In this document: one piece after another, positions 1 through 6,869 of the stretch | How positions within the stretch are numbered: position 1 is the first letter of the stretch | Layout of the letters: every line of letters begins with the position of its first letter | From: Candidatus Kerfeldbacteria bacterium | GTDB taxonomy: Bacteria; Patescibacteriota; Patescibacteriia; SBBC01; CAIJZX01 | Assembly (NCBI GenBank): GCA_016194465.1 | Contig: JACQBO010000074.1 | Location: 1 to 10,154, forward strand | DNA length: 10,154 bases | Direction: 5' to 3' | The notes under the pieces: generated by a model | Databases searched by the model: none | What the model was told of the DNA's origin: nothing | The model's input: the letters and a program-made list of their open reading frames with translations, nothing else | Made by a program: the position numbers and the translations under genes

Positions 1-81
1 GAGACCGACGACCACGTTGAGTGTTTTCCACACTCGCTCCTTCAGCGCCTTGCGCTTCAGGAAATTGATTTGGATAGACAT
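1..81 (-). CDS. Start of an unidentified gene, cut by the window edge
   Basis: The first 27 codons of a minus-strand gene are visible, starting at the ATG at 81-79. The N-terminus begins MSIQINFLKRKALKERVWKT and then turns hydrophobic (LNVVVGL), so a short basic cytoplasmic head followed by a membrane segment is likely. A good Shine-Dalgarno sequence (GAGGAA on the minus strand, about 8 bases upstream) supports the start. The INFL opening followed by basic residues loosely recalls PilN-type assembly proteins, but 27 residues are too few to name it. It faces the same way as the CAP-domain gene at 607-1620, with the structured gap 82-606 between them. Confidence 0.6.
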   Translation of the reverse strand, partial: MSIQINFLKRKALKERVWKTLNVVVGL

Positions 82-152
82 ACGTCTGTTCCTCATAATA
101 AATAATCGATGTAAAAATGGCACGGGAGTCTTTGTTTTAGGTTTTTCCTATG

Positions 153-264
153 AAAAAAGCCAACAGAAAGCGAAAACATTGAACGATAGAACCTACCACC
201 ACTTAGCAAAAATGTCAAGTGGCTATCCTGAGGATTATCGTTTTAACTTTTTGTTGGCTTTTTT
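153..264. ncRNA. Candidate structured RNA, strand undecided
   Basis: Nested perfect or near-perfect pairings span this 112-base segment. The outer stem pairs 153-165 (AAAAAAGCCAACA) with 252-264 (TGTTGGCTTTTTT). The next stem pairs AACGATA (182-188) with TATCGTT (236-242). Inside lie two hairpins: CCACTT/AAGTGG (199-204 with 217-222) and the tight ATCCTGAGGAT (225-235). The outer arm followed by a T-run makes an intrinsic terminator in either direction. If read on the minus strand it would sit in the leader of the gene starting at 81. If read on the plus strand it would be a free-standing small RNA. No known RNA family was recognised, and the call rests on pairing alone. Confidence 0.4.
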
Positions 265-510
265 AGTCTCTCGTCGTCTGCAAAAGAGCTAACCGGCTAT
301 ATGGGGCCAGAAGTATCGAAACTAAGGAGCGAAAGGATTCTAACCTTGAAGGAGCGTACTGATTCAATAGCGTTTTGTCAAGAAGGAAGTTGGGCCATTT
401 TAGGTACATTCGGCCCTGCCCATGTAACGCAAACTGAGATCCCACCTTTCGTTGAGGTCCCTCCATGGAAAATTGCAGCCTTAGTCTACCACTATTTGCC
501 CATGACGAAC

Positions 511-545
511 AAATGCCAATTTTCTTAACAAACGATGGCATTTTT
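511..545 (+). terminator. Terminator-like hairpin in the gap
   Basis: AAATGCCA (511-518) pairs with TGGCATTT (536-543) around a 17-base loop and is followed by a T-run on the plus strand. No plus-strand gene is recognised upstream, so it either ends an unidentified small transcript from the 265-510 region or is a general roadblock. On the minus strand the run after the stem is interrupted (TTTGTT), which makes that direction weaker. Confidence 0.4.
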
Positions 546-560
546 CGCTTGTGGATAAGT

Positions 561-581
561 AAAAAAGCCCAAAAATTGGGG
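561..581 (-). terminator. Intrinsic terminator of the CAP-domain gene
   Basis: On the minus strand CCCAA and TTGGG form a 5-bp stem with a 3-base loop, followed by GC and a run of six T. It lies 26 bases beyond the stop codon of the CAP-domain gene and is correctly oriented to end its transcript. Confidence 0.65.
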
Positions 582-606
582 TGATCCTGATAAGCTCTAC
601 AAATAT

Positions 607-1620
607 CTATATCACCTGGAGTTTCAGAGCAAAGCCTGGGTATTTTTTGAGACCAAGCAAGATGGCCAAAAAAATTAGCTCGGCCGCCATGGCCATCAGG
701 GTTATAGTTGGGAGATCGTTCGAAAAGCGGGCGGGCAGAGCGGCTCGTGGTCCCTGATCAGGCCCACCAACCTCGATCCCAGCTACCTGAGGATCAGGAA
801 CCAGTCGGGTCTGGAGGGCGGGTGCTTCAGTCCACCGGGCTGGCTCAACCAGGGAGAACGTTAAAACCGGCTGGTCCACTCCGTCCGGGAGGACCAAGCT
901 AGGCACTTTTGGCGTGGCCGCGGCCTGGACGACTGCGACTGCATCTGGCACAACAGGTTTGGCCATAGGAGCTGGAGTCGCTTTCTTCGGCGCTGGTGTG
1001 GGGATGACAACTACGGGGGCAGCGGGAACCGTTCGGCTTCCAAATAATTGGACAACGATTGTCGTCTCTCGGCCATCAACGGTGCCGGGAAGAACGGCAA
1101 CGCCAAGATCGTGATACTTCGCGTTTAAAATATTCTGACGATGGTCCGGCGATTCCATCCAGGCTTGAATCACGTCTGCACTATCCACAAAATCAATCGC
1201 CAAGTTTTCGCCCGCGGCCGTATAAGCATAGCCGACTTGCTGGAACCAATACCAAGGCGACCAGCCGCTCGGTGCGTCATGGTTAAAATAATTTTCGGCG
1301 ATCATGTTTTTGGCTTTGGCCGCCGCCGCGGCATCAAGGCTCTGACTGTCATTGAGAGTGACAAGATGGTCTTCGGCTCGAGCTATGTTCGTGCCTAGAC
1401 GAATTTCGTCGGCGGTTAGAGCCGCGGCGACAACGCCCGGGTGCGCAACAAAGGTACACGTCACGGCCAGACCCAACAGAAACCATCGACCCCACGAGCG
1501 AGCGGATGGTTGGCGAGATTGAGCCGGATCAAGTTCGGAGGATTGACCCCGATGAAGGCAGAAATTCCGATCGGCGGGCCGAAAGGTAACCTCGCCAGGG
1601 CGAGGGAAAAACTGAGGCAT
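607..1620 (-). CDS. CAP (SCP/YkwD-like) domain protein with two membrane segments
   Basis: Residues 72-195 form a CAP domain of the bacterial YkwD type. The family's putative metal-binding residues are present: His114 in FNHDAP, Glu138 in GENLA and His160 in SPDHRQNIL. Residues about 46-67 form a signal anchor after an unusually long, arginine-rich N-terminal head. Residues 199-300 are a Pro/Ala/Val-rich linker, and about 305-323 form a second membrane segment with a short basic tail. The CAP domain therefore probably faces outside, tethered at both ends. Bacterial CAP proteins are common and mostly of unknown function. The start ATG at 1620 has no clear Shine-Dalgarno site. An intrinsic terminator follows at 561-581. 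A promoter and a hairpin lie in the leader (see 1650-1722). The gene is transcribed away from the pcm operon. Confidence 0.85.
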   Translation of the reverse strand: MPQFFPRPGEVTFRPADRNFCLHRGQSSELDPAQSRQPSARSWGRWFLLGLAVTCTFVAHPGVVAAALTADEIRLGTNIARAEDHLVTLNDSQSLDAAAAAKAKNMIAENYFNHDAPSGWSPWYWFQQVGYAYTAAGENLAIDFVDSADVIQAWMESPDHRQNILNAKYHDLGVAVLPGTVDGRETTIVVQLFGSRTVPAAPVVVIPTPAPKKATPAPMAKPVVPDAVAVVQAAATPKVPSLVLPDGVDQPVLTFSLVEPARWTEAPALQTRLVPDPQVAGIEVGGPDQGPRAALPARFSNDLPTITLMAMAAELIFLAILLGLKKYPGFALKLQVI

Positions 1621-1639
1621 GTGTTTTCGTGTTTGTTTT

Positions 1640-1648
1640 TGCTACAAT
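1640..1648 (+). promoter_or_regulatory. Extended -10 promoter for the pcm operon
   Basis: TG-C-TACAAT is an extended -10 element (TG at 1640-1641, hexamer 1643-1648). No good -35 is seen at the right distance, as is common with extended -10 promoters. Transcription would start near 1655, which would put the 7-bp hairpin at 1655-1672 at the very 5' end of the pcm-manC-mltG mRNA. Confidence 0.5.
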
Positions 1649-1649
1649 G

Positions 1650-1672
1650 AAAAAACGCGCTGCAAAGCGCGT
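1650..1672 (-). terminator. Terminator-like hairpin in the CAP gene leader
   Basis: ACGCGCT (1655-1661) and AGCGCGT (1666-1672) form a perfect 7-bp stem with a 4-base loop. On the minus strand it is followed by a run of six T (overlapping the last base pair of the stem), the classical layout of an intrinsic terminator. It lies between the likely minus-strand promoter (1694-1722) and the CAP gene start at 1620, so it may act as an attenuator, or as a block against antisense transcripts coming from the right. On the plus strand the same hairpin would cap the 5' end of the pcm transcript. Confidence 0.5.
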
Positions 1673-1693
1673 CCACCATTTCTTAGCCTTTGT

Positions 1694-1722
1694 AGTATAG
1701 CATGCCTAACAGAAAAATGCAA
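1694..1722 (-). promoter_or_regulatory. Likely promoter of the CAP-domain gene
   Basis: On the minus strand TTGCAT (1722-1717) is followed after 17 bases by TATACT (1699-1694), with TG one base before the -10 hexamer (extended -10). Transcription would start near 1687, leaving a leader of about 67 bases that contains the terminator-like hairpin at 1650-1672. The promoter overlaps the first codons of pcm on the other strand, so the two divergent transcription units interlock. Confidence 0.4.
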
Positions 1723-2355
1723 GGGTCTCACGAATCACTGATCGCAACCTTAACCGGCAGCGACGTATTGCATACGCCGGAAATCATAGCTGCCTTTCGG
1801 CGGGTTGATCGACGCTGGTTCGTCCCACCAGCCGTGGCGGAGCAGGCCTACGAAAATATTCCCTTGCCGATCGGATTTGGGCAGACAATTTCCCAGCCGC
1901 TGACCGTGGCCATCATGATGGAACTCCTGCAACCACACCAGGGAGACACATGTCTTGATATCGGATCAGGGTCAGGCTGGGTGACGGCCCTCCTGGCCGA
2001 GCTCGTCGGGCACCGGGGCCGGGTGGTCGCCTTGGAACGTATTCCGCAACTGGTGGAGCGAACACAACAGAACGTGGCACGTTTCCACTACCCACATGTG
2101 ACGTATCATCGGGGAGATGGGTATCAGGGATGGCTCCAGGATGCGCCGTATGATCATGTTCATGTTGCCGCCGCTAGCCACGAGCTCCCAAAAGCGCTGG
2201 TGGCTCAACTGCGCATCGGCGGGTCACTCATCATCCCGATTGGCGACATCGTGCAAGAGCTTGCCCTGATCCGCAAAACAGGCGATACTACCTTCCATGA
2301 ACAGCGATTCCCAGGATTTCAGTTTGTGCCGCTTATCGTTTCTGGCCAGTCCTAA
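1702..2355 (+). CDS. pcm: Protein-L-isoaspartate O-methyltransferase
   Basis: This cytosolic repair enzyme methylates L-isoaspartyl residues of aged proteins using S-adenosylmethionine. The 217 residues match the family's usual length. Family signatures in order are: the FVP segment at 40-42, GQTISQP at 60-66, the SAM-binding motif LDIGSGSGW at 85-93, the acidic residue of ALER at 110-113, YDHVHVAAA at 150-158, GGSLIIPIG at 173-181 and the C-terminal FVPL at 208-211. No Shine-Dalgarno site precedes the ATG at 1702. An in-frame ATG at 1717 fits the family N-terminus equally well, so the exact start is uncertain. It is the first gene of a tight three-gene operon; manC begins 3 bases after its stop. 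Confidence 0.93.
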   Translation: MPNRKMQGSHESLIATLTGSDVLHTPEIIAAFRRVDRRWFVPPAVAEQAYENIPLPIGFGQTISQPLTVAIMMELLQPHQGDTCLDIGSGSGWVTALLAELVGHRGRVVALERIPQLVERTQQNVARFHYPHVTYHRGDGYQGWLQDAPYDHVHVAAASHELPKALVAQLRIGGSLIIPIGDIVQELALIRKTGDTTFHEQRFPGFQFVPLIVSGQS

Positions 2356-2358
2356 GAC

Positions 2359-3435
2359 ATGAAAATTGTGATCATGGCCGGGGGTGGCGGGACGCGGCTG
2401 TGGCCTTTATCCCGTCGGGCCCAGCCAAAACAAAGTCAGCCGTTTGGCGATAACCAAACCCTGTTGCAAAAAACATATGGCCGGATCAGGCAGGGTTGGG
2501 GTAACCATGATGTTTTTCTTTCAACGAGCATCAAGCTGGCACCTTTTTTACGGCCGCAGCTACCGACCTTGGGTCCGGACCATTATATTCTTGAGCCGGT
2601 GGGGCGAGAAACAGCGGCCGCCATCGGGCTGGCAGCAGCGGTACTTCATAAACGGAATCCTAAAGAAATCGTATACACGGCCAACTCTGACCATTATATG
2701 AAGGATGTGCCCACGTATCTGCGTATCTTACGGTCGGCGGAAAAGCTGGTGGCGAAATATCCAGAGAGGACGGCGATGGTCGGTGTCGAACCCCGTTCAC
2801 CAGACACCGGTCTCGGCTACATCAAGCTGGGGCGTTTTGCCGGACGCATCGGCCGACAGCGATATTATCACGTCGATCGGTTTGTAGAAAAACCTGATCT
2901 GAAGACGGCCCAGCAGTATCTCCGCAGCGGACGTTATCTTTGGAATCCGGCGATGTTTGTTTTCCGCGTTGACGCGATGTTGGAAAAATTTCGCCGCTGG
3001 ATGCCGGCATCCTATCGAATCTTAAAACTCATTGAAGCCGCCGTTGACACCCCAAGTGAGAAACAAACAATCAAACGTCTATTTCCGAAAATGCAAAAAA
3101 CTTCCATTGACTATGGGATCATGGAACATGATCGGTCGATGCTGGTCATTCCGGCCTCCTTTGCCTGGGCGGATATTGGCACCTGGCGGTCGGTCTATGA
3201 CATGCTCTCCGGCGATCCGGCGGCTAATATCGTCCTGGGGAAGCATGTCAGCTTTGATTCGCAGGGGAACCTCATCTATGGTTCACGAAAGAAACTCATT
3301 GCCACCGCCGGTCTCCATGACATGATCGTCGTTGACACACCGGATGCTTTGCTTATTTGTCCCAAACATGAATCACAGTCGGTGAAGCAGCTGGTCGCCG
3401 AGATGACTAAGCAGCGTCATCATCGATATCTCTAA
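2359..3435 (+). CDS. manC: Mannose-1-phosphate guanylyltransferase (monofunctional)
   Basis: The enzyme makes GDP-mannose from mannose-1-phosphate and GTP, feeding surface polysaccharide or glycoprotein synthesis. The nucleotidyltransferase fold is clear: GGGGTRLWPLSR at 8-19, EPVGRETA at 79-86, the SDH metal site at 110-112, FVEKPD at 175-180, WNPAMF at 195-200, SIDYGIMEH at 249-257 and WADIGTW at 270-276. At 358 residues it ends after the left-handed helix region and lacks the C-terminal isomerase cupin of the roughly 470-residue bifunctional enzymes. The start has no Shine-Dalgarno site and lies 3 bases after pcm, suggesting translational coupling. Its TAA shares its last A with the ATG of mltG. 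The alternative symbol rfbM is used in some genomes. Confidence 0.92.
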   Translation: MKIVIMAGGGGTRLWPLSRRAQPKQSQPFGDNQTLLQKTYGRIRQGWGNHDVFLSTSIKLAPFLRPQLPTLGPDHYILEPVGRETAAAIGLAAAVLHKRNPKEIVYTANSDHYMKDVPTYLRILRSAEKLVAKYPERTAMVGVEPRSPDTGLGYIKLGRFAGRIGRQRYYHVDRFVEKPDLKTAQQYLRSGRYLWNPAMFVFRVDAMLEKFRRWMPASYRILKLIEAAVDTPSEKQTIKRLFPKMQKTSIDYGIMEHDRSMLVIPASFAWADIGTWRSVYDMLSGDPAANIVLGKHVSFDSQGNLIYGSRKKLIATAGLHDMIVVDTPDALLICPKHESQSVKQLVAEMTKQRHHRYL

Positions 3436-4457
3436 TGAAATATCTTTTTTGGTCAATCGGCGGGTTGGTTTTGGTCCTGGGAATTGGGAGCGGGATGTTT
3501 TTGAACACCGTGCGTCAACCCGAATCGGCTGTTAAAACCACGACGACATTTGTGGTCAACGACAGAGACAAGGTCAGAGCTGTGGCGGCACATTTATACC
3601 AGCAGCATCTCATCTCCGCGCCATGGAAGTTTAATCTCTATGTGCTGCTGATCGGCGCGCGTTCGTCACTACAAAAAGGAACATATGTGTTTCCGGCCCA
3701 CCAATCAATCCGCCAGATTGTGCACGCGTTGACCATTGGACCAAACCCGGATAACGTCTGGGTGACCATCAAGGAAGGGCAAACCAACCTTGAAATCGCT
3801 GAACTATTAGGCGCCAACCAGGTCATGGCACGTAATGTCTTTCTTGATGCAGTGAAGCAGCCAGCCTCACTTCCGGATTTAAAACTCGACACATACGCCT
3901 GGCTACCGAATCAATTACCGACAAGCGGTCTCGAAGGATTCTTGTTCCCCGATACGTATAACTTCTTTAAGAATTCGACTGCGAGTCAAGTACTCAAAAA
4001 GTTTCTCGACAACTTTGATCGAAAATTCTCAACGGATCTTCGCCAAGCGACAACGACTTCCGGCCACTCCGTTTACGAGGAGGTGATTATGGCTTCAATT
4101 TTGGAAGCAGAACTGCAGTCAGCGCGTGATCGGGCGATGGCGGCTGATATTTTCTGGCGTCGCATTGGCGCTGGCACCGGGCTCAACGCGGATACGACCG
4201 TCTTATTTGCCATCGGTAAAAAGAATCACGTTCTGACCGCGGCCGATCTCCAGATTGACTCGCCTTACAACACCTATCGAAACCGAGGCTTGCCGCCGGG
4301 GCCGATTGGGAATCCCGGTCTGTCAGCCCTCGAGGCCGCGGTGCATCCGGTGGCGAACGAGTATTGGTACTATTTGACCGCCCCGAGTGGGCAGACTATT
4401 TTTGCCAAAACACTGGAAGAACAGGCGCAAAATAAGAAAAAATATTTAGGTCGATAA
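3435..4457 (+). CDS. mltG: Endolytic murein transglycosylase MltG (YceG-like)
   Basis: MltG cuts nascent peptidoglycan strands at the outer face of the inner membrane and so sets glycan chain length. One membrane segment spans about 5-24, followed by a LysM-like region (about 36-125, including VTIKEGQTNLEIAELL) and the catalytic YceG domain. LEGFLFPDTY at 166-175, the catalytic glutamate Glu224 in ASILEAE, GLNADTTV at 249-256 and SPYNTYRNRGLPPGPI at 276-291 are all present. The 340 residues match the usual length. One departure is the C-terminal TLEEQ, where many homologues have a histidine after the glutamates. It is the last gene of the pcm-manC-mltG unit, with its start overlapping the manC stop by one base. 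Confidence 0.94.
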   Translation: MKYLFWSIGGLVLVLGIGSGMFLNTVRQPESAVKTTTTFVVNDRDKVRAVAAHLYQQHLISAPWKFNLYVLLIGARSSLQKGTYVFPAHQSIRQIVHALTIGPNPDNVWVTIKEGQTNLEIAELLGANQVMARNVFLDAVKQPASLPDLKLDTYAWLPNQLPTSGLEGFLFPDTYNFFKNSTASQVLKKFLDNFDRKFSTDLRQATTTSGHSVYEEVIMASILEAELQSARDRAMAADIFWRRIGAGTGLNADTTVLFAIGKKNHVLTAADLQIDSPYNTYRNRGLPPGPIGNPGLSALEAAVHPVANEYWYYLTAPSGQTIFAKTLEEQAQNKKKYLGR

Positions 4458-4467
4458 AATTCGGGCT

Positions 4468-4484
4468 AAGGGCCAGGGCCCTTT
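4468..4484 (+). terminator. Weak terminator after mltG
   Basis: AAGGGC (4468-4473) pairs with GCCCTT (4478-4483) around a CAGG loop, followed by only a short T-stretch (TTTAAT). It sits 10 bases after the mltG stop and overlaps the stop codon of the convergent 71-residue ORF. It also marks the border where the sequence turns visibly AT-rich. Confidence 0.5.
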
Positions 4485-4698
4485 AATCATAATTTCCTTT
4501 AAGATTTTCTAGCAAGTACCTTAGGTATTTCTCAACCCCTATCTCTTCAATTATTTTTATTCCTCCTTGGATAAATTCTTCTTCGCTCACCATCGGTCGA
4601 TGCTCTTTCATGAATACCTCGTTGATACTCGATAGACAATAAAAGGGGTTCGCAAATATTTTATAGAATTCTTGTTTGCTCATCTTTGTGCCATCCAT
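4483..4698 (-). CDS. Small hypothetical protein, 71 residues
   Basis: I do not recognise this product. It is rich in Glu, Lys, Ile and Phe, has no signal peptide or membrane segment, and looks like a compact helical protein (NPFYCL near 17-22, VSEEEFIQGG near 37-46, KYLRYLLENLKG near 57-68). Its AT-rich codons match the istAB genes rather than the neighbouring mltG. It follows istB on the same strand with a gap of 26 bases that contains a 13-base palindrome (4704-4716). No clear Shine-Dalgarno site precedes the ATG; a second in-frame ATG lies five codons in. It could be a passenger gene of the mobile block, the tail of an older broken gene, or a resident small gene. Confidence 0.5.
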   Translation of the reverse strand: MDGTKMSKQEFYKIFANPFYCLSSINEVFMKEHRPMVSEEEFIQGGIKIIEEIGVEKYLRYLLENLKGNYD

Positions 4699-4724
4699 AA
4701 AGTTTATCTTAGATAATAAGCAAT

Positions 4725-5570
4725 TTATTTCGCCGAAGCACCTCTTCCCGGCTTCCTATAATTTGAAAGTTGAAGACCGGCCGAACGGAATGACTTGCCT
4801 CGAATATTTACATCAACACAATCCCTTAGTATACGGTCAATCGCAGCCATTGCGCGAGCCTTATTATTGAGAAAAAATTTATCCCATTCCATCAGACCTT
4901 CATTGGAAGTAAAAATAGTCGAGGTATTTAAATCATACCTCCGACAAATAAGATGGAATAAAAAATCCGAGACTTCTTGATCTATCTTGCTATATGCAAG
5001 CTCGTCAAGAATCAGAAGTTTTACATTTGCAAAACCGCTCAATAACTTTTTGCGATTTTCGCCTCCCCCCTGATTTTTATCTTTTCCCATGGCGACACTA
5101 ATCATTTCCGTTAGACGATCAACAGTAACAAATCTTGTTTCATAACCTCTGTTGATAGCTTCAAGCCCCAAAGCAATAGACAAATGTGTTTTACCGACGC
5201 CAGAAGGTCCGAAGAAAATAACGTTCGCTCCATTATCAATCCAGTCACATTGAGCTAAACGTTTTACTTTTGCTTCATCAATAAAGTCAGGATGTTTAAA
5301 ATTGTAGGATTCTAAAGTCTTTAACCATGGGAAACGAGCCTGCTTTTGCCAGCGCTCAACACGTTCAGCTTCGCGCTTATGCATGACCGGATCGAGTAAC
5401 AGATTAATAAAATCAAGATGGGAAAGTTTTCGGTCGTAGGCCTCTTGAAGGACTTCGGGTAGGGCTCGTACTGCTTCTTCACAGTCAATAATTCGTAAAG
5501 TTCTCTCTACTCGCGCTTGTGGATCTGCTTGGTCGTCGAATATATATCGTGGAATTTTTTTTCGTCCCAT
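4725..5570 (-). CDS. istB: IS21-family ATP-binding helper protein IstB
   Basis: IstB is the AAA+ regulator that assists IstA in target selection and transposition. Numbering from the upstream TTG at 5579, Walker A is GPSGVGKT at 124-131, Walker B is LLILDEL at 188-194, the sensor-like TSN is at 224-226, and the AAIDRILRDC segment at 245-254 is typical of the family. The start is best placed at the ATG at 5570-5568: GAGGAG at 5586-5581 lies about 10 bases upstream, whereas the in-frame TTG at 5579 would be only one base from it. This gives 281 residues, slightly longer than the usual 250 or so. The Shine-Dalgarno site overlaps the istA stop, indicating coupled translation. The reading frame is intact, so the element may still be active. 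Confidence 0.93.
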   Translation of the reverse strand: MGRKKIPRYIFDDQADPQARVERTLRIIDCEEAVRALPEVLQEAYDRKLSHLDFINLLLDPVMHKREAERVERWQKQARFPWLKTLESYNFKHPDFIDEAKVKRLAQCDWIDNGANVIFFGPSGVGKTHLSIALGLEAINRGYETRFVTVDRLTEMISVAMGKDKNQGGGENRKKLLSGFANVKLLILDELAYSKIDQEVSDFLFHLICRRYDLNTSTIFTSNEGLMEWDKFFLNNKARAMAAIDRILRDCVDVNIRGKSFRSAGLQLSNYRKPGRGASAK

Positions 5571-5585
5571 AGGATTCAAGCTCCT

Positions 5586-6869
5586 CTATAACAGCTTTTG
5601 ATAATAATCAAGTTCTCTGATGTCAATTTGCAGGTTATAAATTGGGTGTTGCTTTACCCGGTTTTCGATGTCATCCTTTTTACCTTTTGTTTTAATGAGG
5701 CTTTGATCATCCGGTAAAATCCATGATCCAGAGGGGGCTAAAAGATGCTCAGCGATTTTTCCTGCTTTAGCATGAAATTCAAGAAATACGCTTCCATCTC
5801 TTATGACCTCCCTTATTTCAACTTTCTGATGTACATGTTCTTTCGGAACCCAGTAAGAAGCGCTTTTATAAGAAACCATTGATACGCCTGAAACTCGGCG
5901 GACTTGGGGAGCAATATTAGAAAATTCGCCAAAGCTACTCATTGGAATCAAAGACTTCTTTTCTTCATTCCAGAATTCTTGAATATATCTTTTCTTATGA
6001 AATGGGTGCTCTTGTTTATTCGCATGAGTATCAAGCCATTCTCTTAATCTCTCGTTCAGTTCATCAATTCCTTTGAATGTTTTTCCAAAAGCTTCTCCGT
6101 GGAAAAAGTGCGTTTTAAAATATTTTACTCGTGCCTCTACTTTACCTTTTGAACGAGGATAATATCTAGGACATAATTCTGGCTCAAACTTGAAGTAATG
6201 TGCGAAATTTTTAAAATCAAAATTCCAGTTTGCAACTTCTTGACCATTGAGCTTCTTGCGGCTGATAACTACGGTTTTCATGTTATCGTAACGAATTTTT
6301 TTTGGAATCCCACCAAGATATTGAAAAGCATGGATATGGCAGTCTTGAAGCGTTTTTTGGCGTTGACTTAAAACAAATTCCGCATACATCGCCCGGCTAT
6401 AGGAAAGAACATAGACGAATCCATACAAACGTACTTTCTCACCATTAACCGGAATTTTTCCAAAATATCCCCAGTCAACCTGAGCTTGTTCTCCGGCAGG
6501 AGTTTCTACTCGAAAATAGGCATCAGTTTTCTTTATTGTCTGTTCTATACGGATTCTCCTAACGTGTTTATGAAGCGTCTGATAACTACCTTTATATCCT
6601 TTTTGGCGTAGTAAGTATTCTAGTTTTCGACTTGAGACAAGTCCTGATCTCATATAGCGATCAATATCGTCGGTAAAAGGAATAATTAAGTCTGAAGACA
6701 CATAAGGCTTCATCACGAGTTTGTCTGAGACAGGAACCTTACTAATACTTTCTTGCCGAGAGTATTTTAAGACAGTAGGGTAGCTAATATGTAAAATACG
6801 TCCGATCTCAGCTAACGTGTAGTCCGATTGTAATATTTGGATTTTCTCAGTAATTTCCCGACTAATCAC
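5586..6869 (-). CDS. istA: IS21-family transposase IstA
   Basis: This DDE transposase carries out strand cleavage and joining for the IS21 element. An N-terminal helix-turn-helix lies around residues 18-37 (LAEIGRILHISYPTVL). The integrase-like core carries the catalytic triad Asp132 (VDWG), Asp195 (YDN) and Glu245 (KGKVEA). A beta-rich C-terminal domain follows from about 310. At 427 residues it is within the family range, and the frame is intact. The start is a GTG at 6869-6867 with no evident Shine-Dalgarno site, preceded by a very AT-rich stretch with several TATAAT-like sequences but no well-spaced -35. An ATG-initiated alternative is not seen upstream. The 3' end abuts istB. Confidence 0.94.
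   Translation of the reverse strand: MISREITEKIQILQSDYTLAEIGRILHISYPTVLKYSRQESISKVPVSDKLVMKPYVSSDLIIPFTDDIDRYMRSGLVSSRKLEYLLRQKGYKGSYQTLHKHVRRIRIEQTIKKTDAYFRVETPAGEQAQVDWGYFGKIPVNGEKVRLYGFVYVLSYSRAMYAEFVLSQRQKTLQDCHIHAFQYLGGIPKKIRYDNMKTVVISRKKLNGQEVANWNFDFKNFAHYFKFEPELCPRYYPRSKGKVEARVKYFKTHFFHGEAFGKTFKGIDELNERLREWLDTHANKQEHPFHKKRYIQEFWNEEKKSLIPMSSFGEFSNIAPQVRRVSGVSMVSYKSASYWVPKEHVHQKVEIREVIRDGSVFLEFHAKAGKIAEHLLAPSGSWILPDDQSLIKTKGKKDDIENRVKQHPIYNLQIDIRELDYYQKLL

Larger units (their letters stand above)
82..606. other. Gene-poor 525-base intergenic stretch
   Basis: No convincing coding region is seen in this gap. Open frames of 75 to 92 codons occur on both strands but overlap each other, lack ribosome binding sites and give low-complexity or unrecognisable translations. 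The stretch holds a strongly folded segment (153-264), a plus-strand terminator-like hairpin (511-545) and the minus-strand terminator of the CAP-domain gene (561-581). Two perfect TTGACA hexamers lie on the minus strand (near 216-211 and 385-380), but their -10 partners are poor. The middle, 265-510, shows no recognisable element. A non-coding RNA gene would fit this layout, but I see no RNase P, tmRNA or tRNA signature. Confidence 0.55.

Noticed and set aside
328..350. tRNA T-arm-like sequence (AAGG, seven-base loop, CCTT)
   Set aside because: The loop has A in place of the conserved C of TTC, and no acceptor, D or anticodon arms can be assembled around it.
301..528. 75-codon plus-strand ORF as a gene
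   Set aside because: It has no ribosome binding site or recognisable protein pattern, and its end runs into the hairpin at 511-545.
263..541. 92-codon minus-strand ORF in the same gap
   Set aside because: It overlaps the other open frame throughout, lacks a ribosome binding site and gives an unrecognisable translation.
1461..1679. 72-codon minus-strand frame as a separate gene
   Set aside because: It runs mostly inside the CAP-domain gene in another frame; only its first codons lie in the leader, where they may matter for the hairpin.
4704..4716. Perfect palindrome TTATCTTAGATAA as an operator
   Set aside because: It is a short, AT-rich palindrome with no promoter recognised next to it; it may be chance.
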